Of a stretch of DNA of 64,000 nt, positions 29,239 to 36,250 are shown piece after piece. A program made the translations under genes and the position numbers. The notes below the pieces were generated by a model. That model saw only the letters and a program-made list of their open reading frames with translations, searched no databases and was not told where the DNA came from. Source of the stretch: Cycloclasticus sp. symbiont of Poecilosclerida sp. N (GTDB lineage Bacteria > Pseudomonadota > Gammaproteobacteria > Methylococcales > Cycloclasticaceae); the NCBI GenBank assembly GCA_002101205.1, contig LWTM01000076.1, positions 58,810-122,809 of the forward strand, given 5' to 3'. Each line of letters opens with the position of its first letter. Position 1 is the first letter of the stretch.

Positions 29239-30618
29239 ATGGCTGATTTATCAAGCCAATCATCGGTAATGAGCAAAGAAGAGAAAAGGGCAAGCATTGG
29301 CTTGGCTGGTATCTTTTCTATGCGTATGCTCGGCTTGTTCATGATTTTGCCTGTGATCTCTTTGTATACAGAGGATTTAGCCAACATTACGCCGTTGTTG
29401 CTGGGTTTATCAATCAGTATTTATGGCTTGACCCAGGCTCTGTTGCAAATCCCGTTTGGTCTTATGTCTGATCGCTTTGGTCGTAAAAAAATCATCACAA
29501 TAGGGCTGATGTTGTTTATTGCTGGTAGCGTTGTAGCGGCTATGTCGACGACGATTTACGGCATTATTTTAGGCCGCGCATTGCAAGGTGCGGGCGCAGT
29601 TGCGGCCGCTATTATGGCATTAGCGGCAGACTTAACATTGGAGCAGAATCGCACCAAAATCATGGCGGCGATTGGCATCAGTATTGGCATATCGTTTGGC
29701 ATAGCTATGGTGCTTGGGCCGCTTCTAGCCTCACTTGTGGGTTTGCAAGGTGTTTTCTGGTTTACGGCAGTTTTAGCAACAATTGGCATCATTATTTTAC
29801 ATCAGCTTGTACCAAAACCAAGGCATCTGACGGTACATAAAGATGCGGAGCCGATTCCTGCATTAATGGGCAGGGTGCTAAGAGATGGACAGTTATTACG
29901 CTTAGACTTCGGTATTTTTTGTTTGCATTTAGTGATGACTGCAATGTTTGTGGTCTTGCCCTTATTAATGCGCGGCAAACTGGGCATTGCAGCGGAAGAT
30001 CATTGGATGGTGTATTTACCCGTGCTGGGCTTATCGGTGATTGTGATGGTGCCCTTCATTATTATCGCGGAAAAAAAACGCAAAATGAAATTGGTATTTA
30101 TAACGGCCGTTGCTGTATTGTCGGCGGCGTGTTTTAGCCTGTTTTTGTTTAGTGATAATCTCTGGGGAATGGTGAGTGTGCTGTTTGTTTTCTTCACGGC
30201 ATTTAATTTCTTAGAAGCGACGTTGCCCTCGCTCATTTCTAAAATAGCTTTTGCTGGCGGGAAAGGGACTGCGATGGGTGTTTATTCAAGCGCACAATTC
30301 TTCGGTGTTTTTTGTGGCGGGTTAATGGGCGGTTTCGTATGGGATAGCTACGGCATGGCAACGGTATTTCTGGTGTGTGCAGTCATTTTATTATCATGGT
30401 TTGTGGTTGCGGTGAGCATGGAATCACCAAGACACATGAGCGGTTTATTGAAGCATATTGAGATTGAAACAGACGCGCAAGCGAAACAAATAACTGATAT
30501 GCTACTGGCTGTAAAAGGCGTTTTGGATGTGGATATTTCGGTGGATGATTCGACGGCGTATTTAAAAGTAGATAATGAGCTATTAGACAAGAAAGCATTA
30601 AACGCAATAATTCCTTAA
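29239..30618 (+). CDS. MFS transporter with C-terminal YAM-like domain (YajR type)
   Basis: 459 residues from ATG 29239. An in-frame start at 29164 is rejected because it would overlap uvrA's start and adds no conserved residues. Twelve membrane segments are visible, with the MFS loop motif GLMSDRFGRKKIITIG near residue 76. After the last helix a soluble tail of about 60 residues (HIEIETDAQAKQITDMLLAV, then VLDVDISVDDSTAYLKVDN) has the beta-alpha-beta pattern of the ferredoxin-like YAM domain known from E. coli YajR. The substrate is unknown. The position between uvrA and ssb is conserved in Pseudomonas-like genomes. Confidence 0.88.
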   Translation: MADLSSQSSVMSKEEKRASIGLAGIFSMRMLGLFMILPVISLYTEDLANITPLLLGLSISIYGLTQALLQIPFGLMSDRFGRKKIITIGLMLFIAGSVVAAMSTTIYGIILGRALQGAGAVAAAIMALAADLTLEQNRTKIMAAIGISIGISFGIAMVLGPLLASLVGLQGVFWFTAVLATIGIIILHQLVPKPRHLTVHKDAEPIPALMGRVLRDGQLLRLDFGIFCLHLVMTAMFVVLPLLMRGKLGIAAEDHWMVYLPVLGLSVIVMVPFIIIAEKKRKMKLVFITAVAVLSAACFSLFLFSDNLWGMVSVLFVFFTAFNFLEATLPSLISKIAFAGGKGTAMGVYSSAQFFGVFCGGLMGGFVWDSYGMATVFLVCAVILLSWFVVAVSMESPRHMSGLLKHIEIETDAQAKQITDMLLAVKGVLDVDISVDDSTAYLKVDNELLDKKALNAIIP

Positions 30619-30667
30619 CAATATAAAGGCGGTGCCTATTTAAGGGTGCAAATAACGGGAGTACAAC

Positions 30668-31126
30668 ATGGCGAGCAGAGGTGTAAATAAAGTAATTTTG
30701 GTGGGTAACTTGGGTAAAGACCCTGAAACGCGTTATATGCCAAGTGGTAGCGCAGTTGCAAATGTAACAATCGCAACATCAGAAACATGGAAAGATAAAA
30801 GCACGGGCGAGCAAAAAGAACAGACGGAGTGGCACCGAGTGGTGTTTTTTAATCGTTTGGCAGAAGTGGCTGGCGAGTACCTTAAAAAAGGCTCAAAAAT
30901 TTATATAGAAGGCTCTTTGCGAACGAATAAATGGAAAGACAAAGATGGACAAGATCGCTATACAACAGAAATTAGAGGTAGCACGATGCAAATGTTAGAT
31001 CGTCGTGGTGGTGGCGGTTCTGCTGAATTTGCCCCCCCCGCTAAAAGTACAAACGATAACTTCGCATCAGCGCCGGCGCAGCCAGCGGTCGAAACGGATG
31101 AATTTGATGATGATATTCCGTTCTAG
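30668..31126 (+). CDS. ssb: Single-stranded DNA-binding protein
   Basis: Binds single-stranded DNA in replication, recombination and repair. 152 residues: the OB fold opens [20 protein letters not shown] and includes [24 protein letters not shown] (about 55-78) and [18 protein letters not shown] glycine/alanine-rich linker follows, then the acidic interaction tip DEFDDDIPF at the extreme C-terminus. A GGGAG site lies 8 bases before the ATG. A good intrinsic terminator follows. It lies 49 bases after the MFS gene and may be co-transcribed with it or have its own promoter. Confidence 0.97.
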   Translation: MASRGVNKVILVGNLGKDPETRYMPSGSAVANVTIATSETWKDKSTGEQKEQTEWHRVVFFNRLAEVAGEYLKKGSKIYIEGSLRTNKWKDKDGQDRYTTEIRGSTMQMLDRRGGGGSAEFAPPAKSTNDNFASAPAQPAVETDEFDDDIPF

Positions 31127-31161
31127 AGGTCACCTCAAGGTACAGTGTAAAGATAAATGAT

Positions 31162-31191
31162 AAAAAACCCTTAATTTATTAAGGGTTTTTT
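31162..31191 (+). terminator. Intrinsic terminator of ssb
   Basis: A 13-base-pair perfect stem AAAAAACCCTTAA / TTAAGGGTTTTTT with loop TTTA (31175-31178) ends in a T-run. The A-run in front makes it bidirectional in principle. It lies 36 bases after the ssb stop. Confidence 0.9.
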
Positions 31192-31265
31192 ATTGTCCAT
31201 AAGGAATAACTATGTAAAAAACATACTTCTTTAATTTTTAATATGTCTTATTGGAATTAGACAAA

Positions 31266-31436
31266 ATGAAACAATTACAGCACATGGAAGCCATTGAAAA
31301 ACGACTATGGAAAGCGGCAGATACAATGCGCTCTAACTCCGAGTTGACCAGTAATGAATATTTCATGCCGGTTATGGGGGTTGATTTTTCTTCGCTATGC
31401 TTACAGTCGTTATTTAAGCGTTAAGGGTGATATAGT
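31266..31436 (+). pseudogene. Type I restriction-modification hsdM, N-terminal relic
   Basis: The frame starts [20 protein letters not shown], then [15 protein letters not shown], which is the N-terminus of HsdM-type N6-adenine methyltransferase subunits. After ATGGGG one extra G shifts the frame, and the next frame continues [18 protein letters not shown], the expected next block. Similarity ends there, and a deleted IS5-type element begins 60 bases later. No hsdS, hsdR or catalytic NPPF motif remains. Confidence 0.8.
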
Positions 31437-31496
31437 CGATGAGTCTGTGGTGGTTACATCGAACCAAGTGGCTGAAAATAAGGTTTACGATATAAG

Positions 31497-32126
31497 TAGT
31501 CAACCCTTAAGAAATACTCAACCATTTGATTTATAACAATAAACCCAACAGAACTCATAGACAAAACAACCAGTATTTGGTGAAATAACAGTTCTTTCTT
31601 GGTCGTTTTGCTTAAAAAATATGCTAACAAAATCAACCCCAGATGCTGGGCAACTAAACCTCTTTCATTCAGAACTATTTCCTCAATTAGACACCAAAGA
31701 CCCGTTAATACAACTAGCCAACACTATTAACTGGCCAGTCTTTGATAATGCTTTTTAGAAGTATTATTCTAAAGACAATGGAAGACCCTCGCTATCAACC
31801 CGATAAGAAGCGCAAACTGTGTAAAAGGCGCGCCGCCATAGAGCCTATCATTGGGCACCTTAAGTCAGACTTTAGATTATCCAGAAACCTGCTTAAAGGG
31901 CAGATTGGCGATAAAATTAATGTGCTGATGGCGGCCGGTGCCTGGAATTTGAAAAAGTGGTTAAGCAATAGCCGATATTTTTTTGTTTTTGCAGAAAATG
32001 CGCTATTTTCTCATGAAAAATTATTGGTTTTTCGTTGCAATGTGTAAAGGGCTAAAATCAAATAGAATTTAGTCGTTTTTAAGCTGATCGGGGTGGTTTT
32101 TGGTTTGGGTTTTTAAGGGTTGACTA
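31497..32126 (+). mobile_element. Internally deleted IS5-type element with intact ends
   Basis: Perfect 14-base inverted repeats TAGTCAACCCTTAA (31497-31510) and TTAAGGGTTGACTA (32113-32126) bound the element; if the target duplication is TA, the ends proper are 12 bases. Inside, an N-terminal transposase piece (ATG 31621, MLTKSTPDAGQLNLFHSELF, ending NWPVFDNAF) stops abruptly. It is followed by the C-terminal block (about 31779-31970: KRRAAIEPIIGHLKSDFRLS, then GDKINVLMAAGAWNLKKWL). The catalytic middle is missing. At about 630 bases it is less than half a full element. It could still be moved by a related transposase. Confidence 0.8.
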
Positions 32127-32200
32127 ACTAAGGAAAATTTCGAGTACTAACGCCAAAATAACCGGCTGGGGCTTTATCCCAGTCCGCGTTGATTTTTTGG

Positions 32201-32728
32201 TTAACGTCTAAAATTGAATAAATCAAAATACAAAAGTCGAGTATCGTCTGATTTGTCTTTTTGGCTTAAAAGTAAAAAGCCGTTTTTTTCATAAAACCCA
32301 ATGGTATCTGGATTGTTATTTGCATCAACTATTATGAATCGACAACCTGTTTTATTTCCTTCTGTGAACCAGCCTTTTATGAAATTGAGAATTTCAGACC
32401 CAATTCCATTAGATTGTTTACATTTGGATGTTGCTAACCTTCCAATTTTTACTGCTGGTAAGCTTGAATATATTTTGCAGTGAGGGATAAAGCTTGTGGC
32501 TCGTTTAAATGCAGATTTGGGGAATGACTCTTTTTTTATAGCATCATTTGAAACACTGAAGTATGCAACCAACTCATTATTTTGTTCTATTGCATATGTG
32601 ACAGCTAGAAGCTGCCTGTAACTTTCTATTGAATCTTTTTGGAAAAACTCATTAAGGTCTGCATCCCCACAATCAAAAAGCGGACGAGTATCATTTGTAC
32701 TTAACCGTCTTACTTTAAAATCAATCAA
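32201..32728 (-). CDS. GNAT-family acetyltransferase, possible toxin of a two-gene module
   Basis: 175 residues. The start LFDCGDADLNEFFQKDS (about 17-33) is typical of the GNAT subgroup found in toxin-antitoxin pairs such as TacT/AtaT. The acetyl-CoA loop region is PAVKIGRLATSKCKQSNGIG (about 90-110, Q/RxxGxG-like as KQSNGIG), and IIVDANNNPDTIGFYEKNGF is the closing motif. The start is TTG, overlapping the end of the upstream small gene by eight bases (counting its stop), so the pair is coupled. Whether it acetylates aminoacyl-tRNA is not visible from sequence. It lies within the transposon-rich 31-35 kb patch. Confidence 0.78.
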   Translation of the reverse strand: MIDFKVRRLSTNDTRPLFDCGDADLNEFFQKDSIESYRQLLAVTYAIEQNNELVAYFSVSNDAIKKESFPKSAFKRATSFIPHCKIYSSLPAVKIGRLATSKCKQSNGIGSEILNFIKGWFTEGNKTGCRFIIVDANNNPDTIGFYEKNGFLLLSQKDKSDDTRLLYFDLFNFRR

Positions 32729-32888
32729 CGTTTGTAGGCACGATCACCTCAAAACGTCGGTAGGAATCCATTGTTCTTTCATATTCCTGAGAAGAAACTT
32801 TTTTAGACTCGTTTTCTTTGATAGCATCTTCGAAAAGGCGAGCATCTTCTCCTGTAAGTATCGGTGTTTCTTTAATTGGCCTTGCCAT
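32721..32888 (-). CDS. Small protein upstream of the GNAT gene, putative antitoxin
   Basis: 55 residues from ATG 32888 (MARPIKETPILTGEDARLFE, then SQEYERTMDSYRRFEVI), with a good AGGAG nine bases upstream. A longer in-frame extension to 33002 has no conserved look and is rejected. The MARPIKETPxLxGxDA start recurs, as I recall, in small proteins placed before GNAT genes in many bacteria. It carries no ribbon-helix-helix or HTH motif I can point to, so it is unlike the DUF1778 antitoxins of TacT. Role as antitoxin is inferred from the overlap and size. Confidence 0.7.
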   Translation of the reverse strand: MARPIKETPILTGEDARLFEDAIKENESKKVSSQEYERTMDSYRRFEVIVPTNVD

Positions 32889-33269
32889 AAAAGCACTCCT
32901 AAGTATGTAAGCCTGTGGTCGGGTAATTAATGACCCTCTTTTGGAGCCCGACTTTAACAAAAAGTTTGGTATAAGGCAAAAAATAGCAATACCCAAATTC
33001 ACACATAGAGTCTCAACTTTGATTTTCAGCCATTAAATGCCCGTTTTTTGTTAATTTAGCGGCGGTAATTAAATTTTCGAGCCCTATTTTCTCGCAATGA
33101 CATAATATTTGGTTTTTTTGACTGCATTGCCTAAAAATATCATTTTTTAGACGGATCTATCTTGTCAATTTACCCTAGAGTGAAGTTGATAACTAGATAA
33201 CAAGAGGTTCAATCATTCTTATTCTAGTTAATACTGCGTCAAGTAAAACGTGGTGTTTTTCTTTTATTT
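32889..33269. other. Gap without gene in the second accessory patch
   Basis: About 380 AT-rich bases. It must hold the promoter for the small-protein/GNAT pair on the minus strand. A stem CTAAAAA/TTTTTAG near 33131-33150 is present. No conserved reading frame was recognised on either strand. Confidence 0.4.
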
Positions 33270-33640
33270 TTATAAAAACTGCCTGCCTGTTTTAACGAGC
33301 TTGGCTGCAAGAGCATATTGAGCGTCCGCCTTATGGCTGATGATTTGTGTGGCATCAATATCAAGCGTGATTTCTTTGCAGTGATGTAATGCTGCTTTCA
33401 ATGCGCTTTTATTCACATTAGATAAGGGTGCTAAGCCTTGTCCGTTATTACCCATACGCCTTAACCGGTTGCTAAGTGCACAGGCTTTGGGCATCTGTTG
33501 TATGCCAAGCGCCTGCACTAGCGTTGGGTCATCATGAAAATGCTTTACTTCATCTATAAGAATAAAGCCAAAAATAAATCGAGCTGTAACATAAGGCCTT
33601 GTGCGCAACTAAAAGCGGGTCTCAGTTTACCCGTCTTAGT
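33270..33640 (-). pseudogene. IS1380-family transposase relic
   Basis: The minus-strand frame contains IDEVKHFHDDPTLVQALGIQ, then KACALSNRLRRMGNNGQG and ITLDIDATQIISHKADAQ. The last is the catalytic DxDAT...KADAQ region of IS1380 transposases. Upstream (33570-33640) the preceding block LMLQLDLFLALFL continues in another frame, showing a frameshift. After KADAQ the expected WTYKxxKGYMP region is gone. No ends were found. Confidence 0.75.
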
Positions 33641-33732
33641 ACGTTTTTTCATCATACAAAATATCAAGGCGGCGTGCTAAGAAACGTGCGTCTTATATAA
33701 AACGTTATGCTTAAGAACAACCCCCTAATTTT

Positions 33733-33771
33733 TTGCAAACATATAGTAATTACATTATAGTTACATTCTAT
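33733..33771 (+). promoter_or_regulatory. mazEF promoter and likely operator
   Basis: TTGCAA (33733-33738) and TATAGT (33756-33761) are spaced 17 bases. The -10 lies in an imperfect direct repeat, ATAGTAATTACATT followed by ATAGTTACATTCTAT (33743-33771), a plausible binding site for MazE-MazF autorepression. The mazE start is 22 bases further on. Confidence 0.55.
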
Positions 33772-33792
33772 GTGTCAAAGAGGTCAAGAGTT

Positions 33793-34047
33793 ATGGCTCA
33801 TTTAGTCAAAATTGGCAATTCCAAAGGGATAAGAATCCCTAAGCCACTGATAGAACAAGCACATCTTGAAGGGAAAGAACTCAAATTTCAGATTCTCAAT
33901 GGAGGACTTTTTATTGCTCCAGTTTTGAAGCATAGAGAAGGTTGGGCAAAGGAAATTAATGAAACTCTAATGTCTTGCGGTGCTGAAAATATTGACCAAG
34001 AATGGTTAAACTGTGAGTTAACTTCTAATAAAGAATTGGAGTGGTAA
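33793..34047 (+). CDS. mazE: MazE-type antitoxin, AbrB/SpoVT fold
   Basis: 84 residues from ATG 33793, with AGAGGT upstream; an earlier in-frame start at 33733 lies over the promoter and is rejected. The N-terminal swapped-hairpin DNA-binding domain is plain: MAHLVKIGNSKGIRIPKPLI, then GKELKFQILNGGLFIAPV. The C-terminal 40 residues (REGWAKEINETLMSCG, DQEWLNCEL) form the acidic, MazF-embracing tail. The stop overlaps the mazF start by seven bases. The module is complete and looks functional despite being flanked by transposon wrecks on both sides. Confidence 0.88.
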   Translation: MAHLVKIGNSKGIRIPKPLIEQAHLEGKELKFQILNGGLFIAPVLKHREGWAKEINETLMSCGAENIDQEWLNCELTSNKELEW

Positions 34048-34370
34048 ACCGTAAAATAGAGCGTTTCGAGGTATGGCTTGTAGAGCTTAGCTCAACAAAA
34101 GGTAAAGAAATTAATAAAACAAGACCTTGTGTTGTAATTTCTCCTAATGAAATGGCTGCTCTTTCTACCGTACTTGTAGCCCCTATGACAACGAAAGGAT
34201 TTGAGTTTCCCTGTAGAGTTGAATGTGAGTTTGAAGGAACGAATGGGCTAATTCTCCTTGACCAAATGAGGGTGGTTGATAAATCACGATTAGTCAAAAA
34301 TTTAGGGGTGATTGGTAATGATACCCAAGGAAAATTATGTGGTTGTATTCAAGAATTGTTCTCATATTAA
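34041..34370 (+). CDS. mazF: MazF-type mRNA interferase toxin
   Basis: 109 residues from GTG 34041, inside the end of mazE, with weak Shine-Dalgarno, as is common in coupled toxin genes. The PemK/MazF barrel motifs are FEVWLVELSSTKGKEINKTR (about 7-27), RPCVVISPNEM, TVLVAPMTTKG (about 46) and GLILLDQMRVVDKSRLVKNL (about 74-94), the last carrying the conserved threonine/serine-equivalent and aspartate-lysine patch. It would cleave mRNA at short sites. An IS30 relic starts right after the stop codon. Confidence 0.88.
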   Translation: MVNRKIERFEVWLVELSSTKGKEINKTRPCVVISPNEMAALSTVLVAPMTTKGFEFPCRVECEFEGTNGLILLDQMRVVDKSRLVKNLGVIGNDTQGKLCGCIQELFSY

Positions 34371-34954
34371 GTAAAAAAGCCACCTTTGTGACCTTTGCCA
34401 ATGACTAAATCAGTCCCCAGTCGCCCATACGGGAACGGGCATCAACAATACTAGGGCGTTTATCAATATCTACACGATGGGGTATCCTTCCTCGACAATC
34501 ATTGTTGCCATAGCGTTTGCGGTATCTTTTGTGCTGATGACGAGGTACTTGTAAGGCTCACTGCCTACTTGCCTGTCTTGCAAGACAGGCAAGTAGGCAG
34601 TTGCAGTGCTGGTTTTAATCTTTTTATCTAATTCCAAACGCCCCACGATTTGTTCAGGACTCTGATGTTTTTTTAATTTTTCACAGATGTAGTCCATGAC
34701 TTCAGCGGTCAGTTTAATGTGTTTGTTTTTCTGTTGACGGCTTTGCTGTGCAAACTCATTTGCCCGTTTAGGGCGATAGCTTTTTTTGCCCGGATTACGC
34801 TTAATCTCACGGCTAATGGTGGATGCAGACCTATTTATTCTTGCGCCAAATCAATGGCGAAGGTCTTTAGTTTTGCTTGTGTTATCGTACTCATATTGTT
34901 TTCCGTTTAGGGGATTATAAAACACAAGCATTTACACGTTTTAATTTACAGGCT
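34371..34954 (-). mobile_element. IS30-family element, truncated, with one terminal repeat
   Basis: On the minus strand an IS30 transposase starts near 34895 (MSTITQAKLKTFAIDLAQ). The HTH block (STISREIKRNPGKKSYR) is out of frame. YICEKLKKHQSPEQIVGRLE, GSEPYKYL and finally DIDKRPSIVDARSRMGDW and TDLVIGKGHKGGF follow in shifted frames. A section before DIDKRPSIV is missing, and the element breaks off against the mazF stop. The end upstream of the transposase is the 29-base sequence 34926-34954, also found alone at 13045-13073. The opposite end is lost. Confidence 0.8.
34560..34601. repeat. 42-base perfect palindrome inside the IS30 relic
   Basis: CTGCCTACTTGCCTGTCTTG (34561-34580) is followed without spacer by its exact reverse complement, and one more base pairs on each side. 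The right part (minus-strand reading LQDRQVGSEPYKYL) looks like native IS30 sequence, while the other half (TAYLPV) does not. So one half seems to have been copied as an inversion of its neighbour. Confidence 0.85.
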
Positions 34955-34977
34955 CAATTATTAGTCATTCATTAAAC

Positions 34978-35006
34978 AAGCCTCTGTTATAGAGGCTTTT
35001 TGTTTT
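34978..35006 (+). terminator. Intrinsic terminator, orphan
   Basis: Stem AAGCCTCT (34978-34985), loop GTTAT, stem AGAGGCTT (34991-34998), then TTTTGTTTT. No plus-strand gene directly precedes it, so it probably ended a gene displaced by the IS30 element, or shields the next operon from read-through. It lies 66 bases before the next gene. Confidence 0.8.
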
Positions 35007-35070
35007 CTCGGTGCCAGCACCCTTTATAATAAACGGTGCTCTAAACTACGTAATTTAATATTGGATAAAT

Positions 35071-35568
35071 ATGTCGACATTGAATAAACATGAGCCCGAT
35101 TGGCTGAGCCCACAGGAGTATCAAATAATCGTTGCGCCGTCTTTAAAAGTGTCTGCGGAGCTGGCGGCAAGCAGGGGAGACCCTAAATTATTCCAAGATT
35201 TACCCAGTATGTTGAGCTTAATTTATTTAGTCAGTAACTTGAGAGACTATTATATTGAAGAATGGGTCGTGTTGAGTGGTATGTCTAGCGAAGCGGCTTT
35301 AGCCAAGGCGCCAGAGGCGGCATGTATGATGGTTTTAACAGAAGGGAATGTTGGGAAAAGTGAATTAGCTCCTATGATGGATGCGCTGAGTAGATCATAT
35401 CAACAGGTCTGCGCTGAGGGTGTTTGTGATAATGTAGACGTTGATTTGAGATGCGCATGGGAGAGTATGAAAAAGGGCGAGCATGAACAGTTTTTAGCGC
35501 AATTAGAACAAGTAGCGAAAAGATTTGTGACGGCTCTTGATGATTGGGAAAAAAAGCGCGATAACTAA
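35071..35568 (+). CDS. Uncharacterised soluble protein, first gene of a transglycosylase cluster
   Basis: 165 residues, mostly helical by composition, with no signal peptide or membrane segment. I recognise no family. Features are an acidic C-terminal helix (EQFLAQLEQVAKRFVTALDDWEKKRDN) and a central run SLIYLVSNLRDYYIEEWVVLSG. Four cysteines are spread without metal-site spacing. The stop is 45 bases before the lipoprotein transglycosylase start, and the three genes 35071-38275 are in one direction, so they are probably co-transcribed. An orphan terminator precedes it, suggesting its own promoter near 35010-35060. Confidence 0.75.
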   Translation: MSTLNKHEPDWLSPQEYQIIVAPSLKVSAELAASRGDPKLFQDLPSMLSLIYLVSNLRDYYIEEWVVLSGMSSEAALAKAPEAACMMVLTEGNVGKSELAPMMDALSRSYQQVCAEGVCDNVDVDLRCAWESMKKGEHEQFLAQLEQVAKRFVTALDDWEKKRDN

Positions 35569-35613
35569 ATGGCTTACTTTGTGGGGCATGGATTTTTATT
35601 GGAGAGAAAGCGT

Positions 35614-36243
35614 ATGAATTTGCGACCTATTAGTAGCGGTTTTTGTACTTCATGTGTGTTAGTGCTTATGTTGACTATTATGGGTTGTACGGCGACGGTA
35701 CCAAGAAACCAGACAAATGTTTGTGCTATTTTTTTTGAGAAAGATGGTTGGTATGCAGATGTCTTAGATGCACAAGAAAAATGGGGTACGCCTGTTGCGG
35801 TACAAATGGCAATTATTCATCAAGAATCACACTTTCAATCGAATGTGCGACCGCCACGAGATTGGTTTTTGGGTTTTATACCATTGCCTCGCTCGTCTTC
35901 AGCGTATGGTTATGGGCAGGCGCAGGATGGGACGTGGGAAGATTATATGAGCGCAACTGATAATAGCGGCGCTGACAGAGATGATTTTGCAGACGTGGTG
36001 GATTTTATTGGCTGGTATACAAATGTATCACAGCGGAAGTTGGGGATATCAAAATGGGATGGAGAAAAGCAATATCTTGCTTATCATGAAGGCCATGGTG
36101 GTTATAGTCGAGCGACGTATTTAGCGAAGCCTTGGTTACAAAAAGTAGCGAAAAGAGTAGGGGCAGAAGCCAAACGCTATTCAGCTCAACTAAAAGGCTG
36201 CAAGTCGAGTTTGGATGCAGGTTGGTCAATTTGGCCATTTTAA
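35614..36243 (+). CDS. Lipoprotein with lytic-transglycosylase (SLT) fold
   Basis: 209 residues from ATG 35614, with GGAGAG upstream; an earlier in-frame ATG at 35569 lacks a site and would spoil the signal peptide. A lipoprotein signal ends LTIMGC, making Cys25 the lipidated residue. The SLT-like domain has the catalytic glutamate in IIHQESHFQSN (about residue 81), SAYGYGQAQDGTW (about 107-119) and the closing YLAYHEGHGGYSRATY. It would cleave glycan strands of peptidoglycan from the inner leaflet of the outer membrane. The asparagine and glycine spacing matches SLT proteins, but the middle differs from MltC/EmtA, so it is a separate subgroup. MltD follows after seven bases. Confidence 0.82.
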   Translation: MNLRPISSGFCTSCVLVLMLTIMGCTATVPRNQTNVCAIFFEKDGWYADVLDAQEKWGTPVAVQMAIIHQESHFQSNVRPPRDWFLGFIPLPRSSSAYGYGQAQDGTWEDYMSATDNSGADRDDFADVVDFIGWYTNVSQRKLGISKWDGEKQYLAYHEGHGGYSRATYLAKPWLQKVAKRVGAEAKRYSAQLKGCKSSLDAGWSIWPF

Positions 36244-36250
36244 GGAAAAA

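Noticed and set aside
33743..33771. Short direct repeats before mazE as a separate repeat element
   Set aside because: Two imperfect 14-base units inside a promoter are better explained as an operator.
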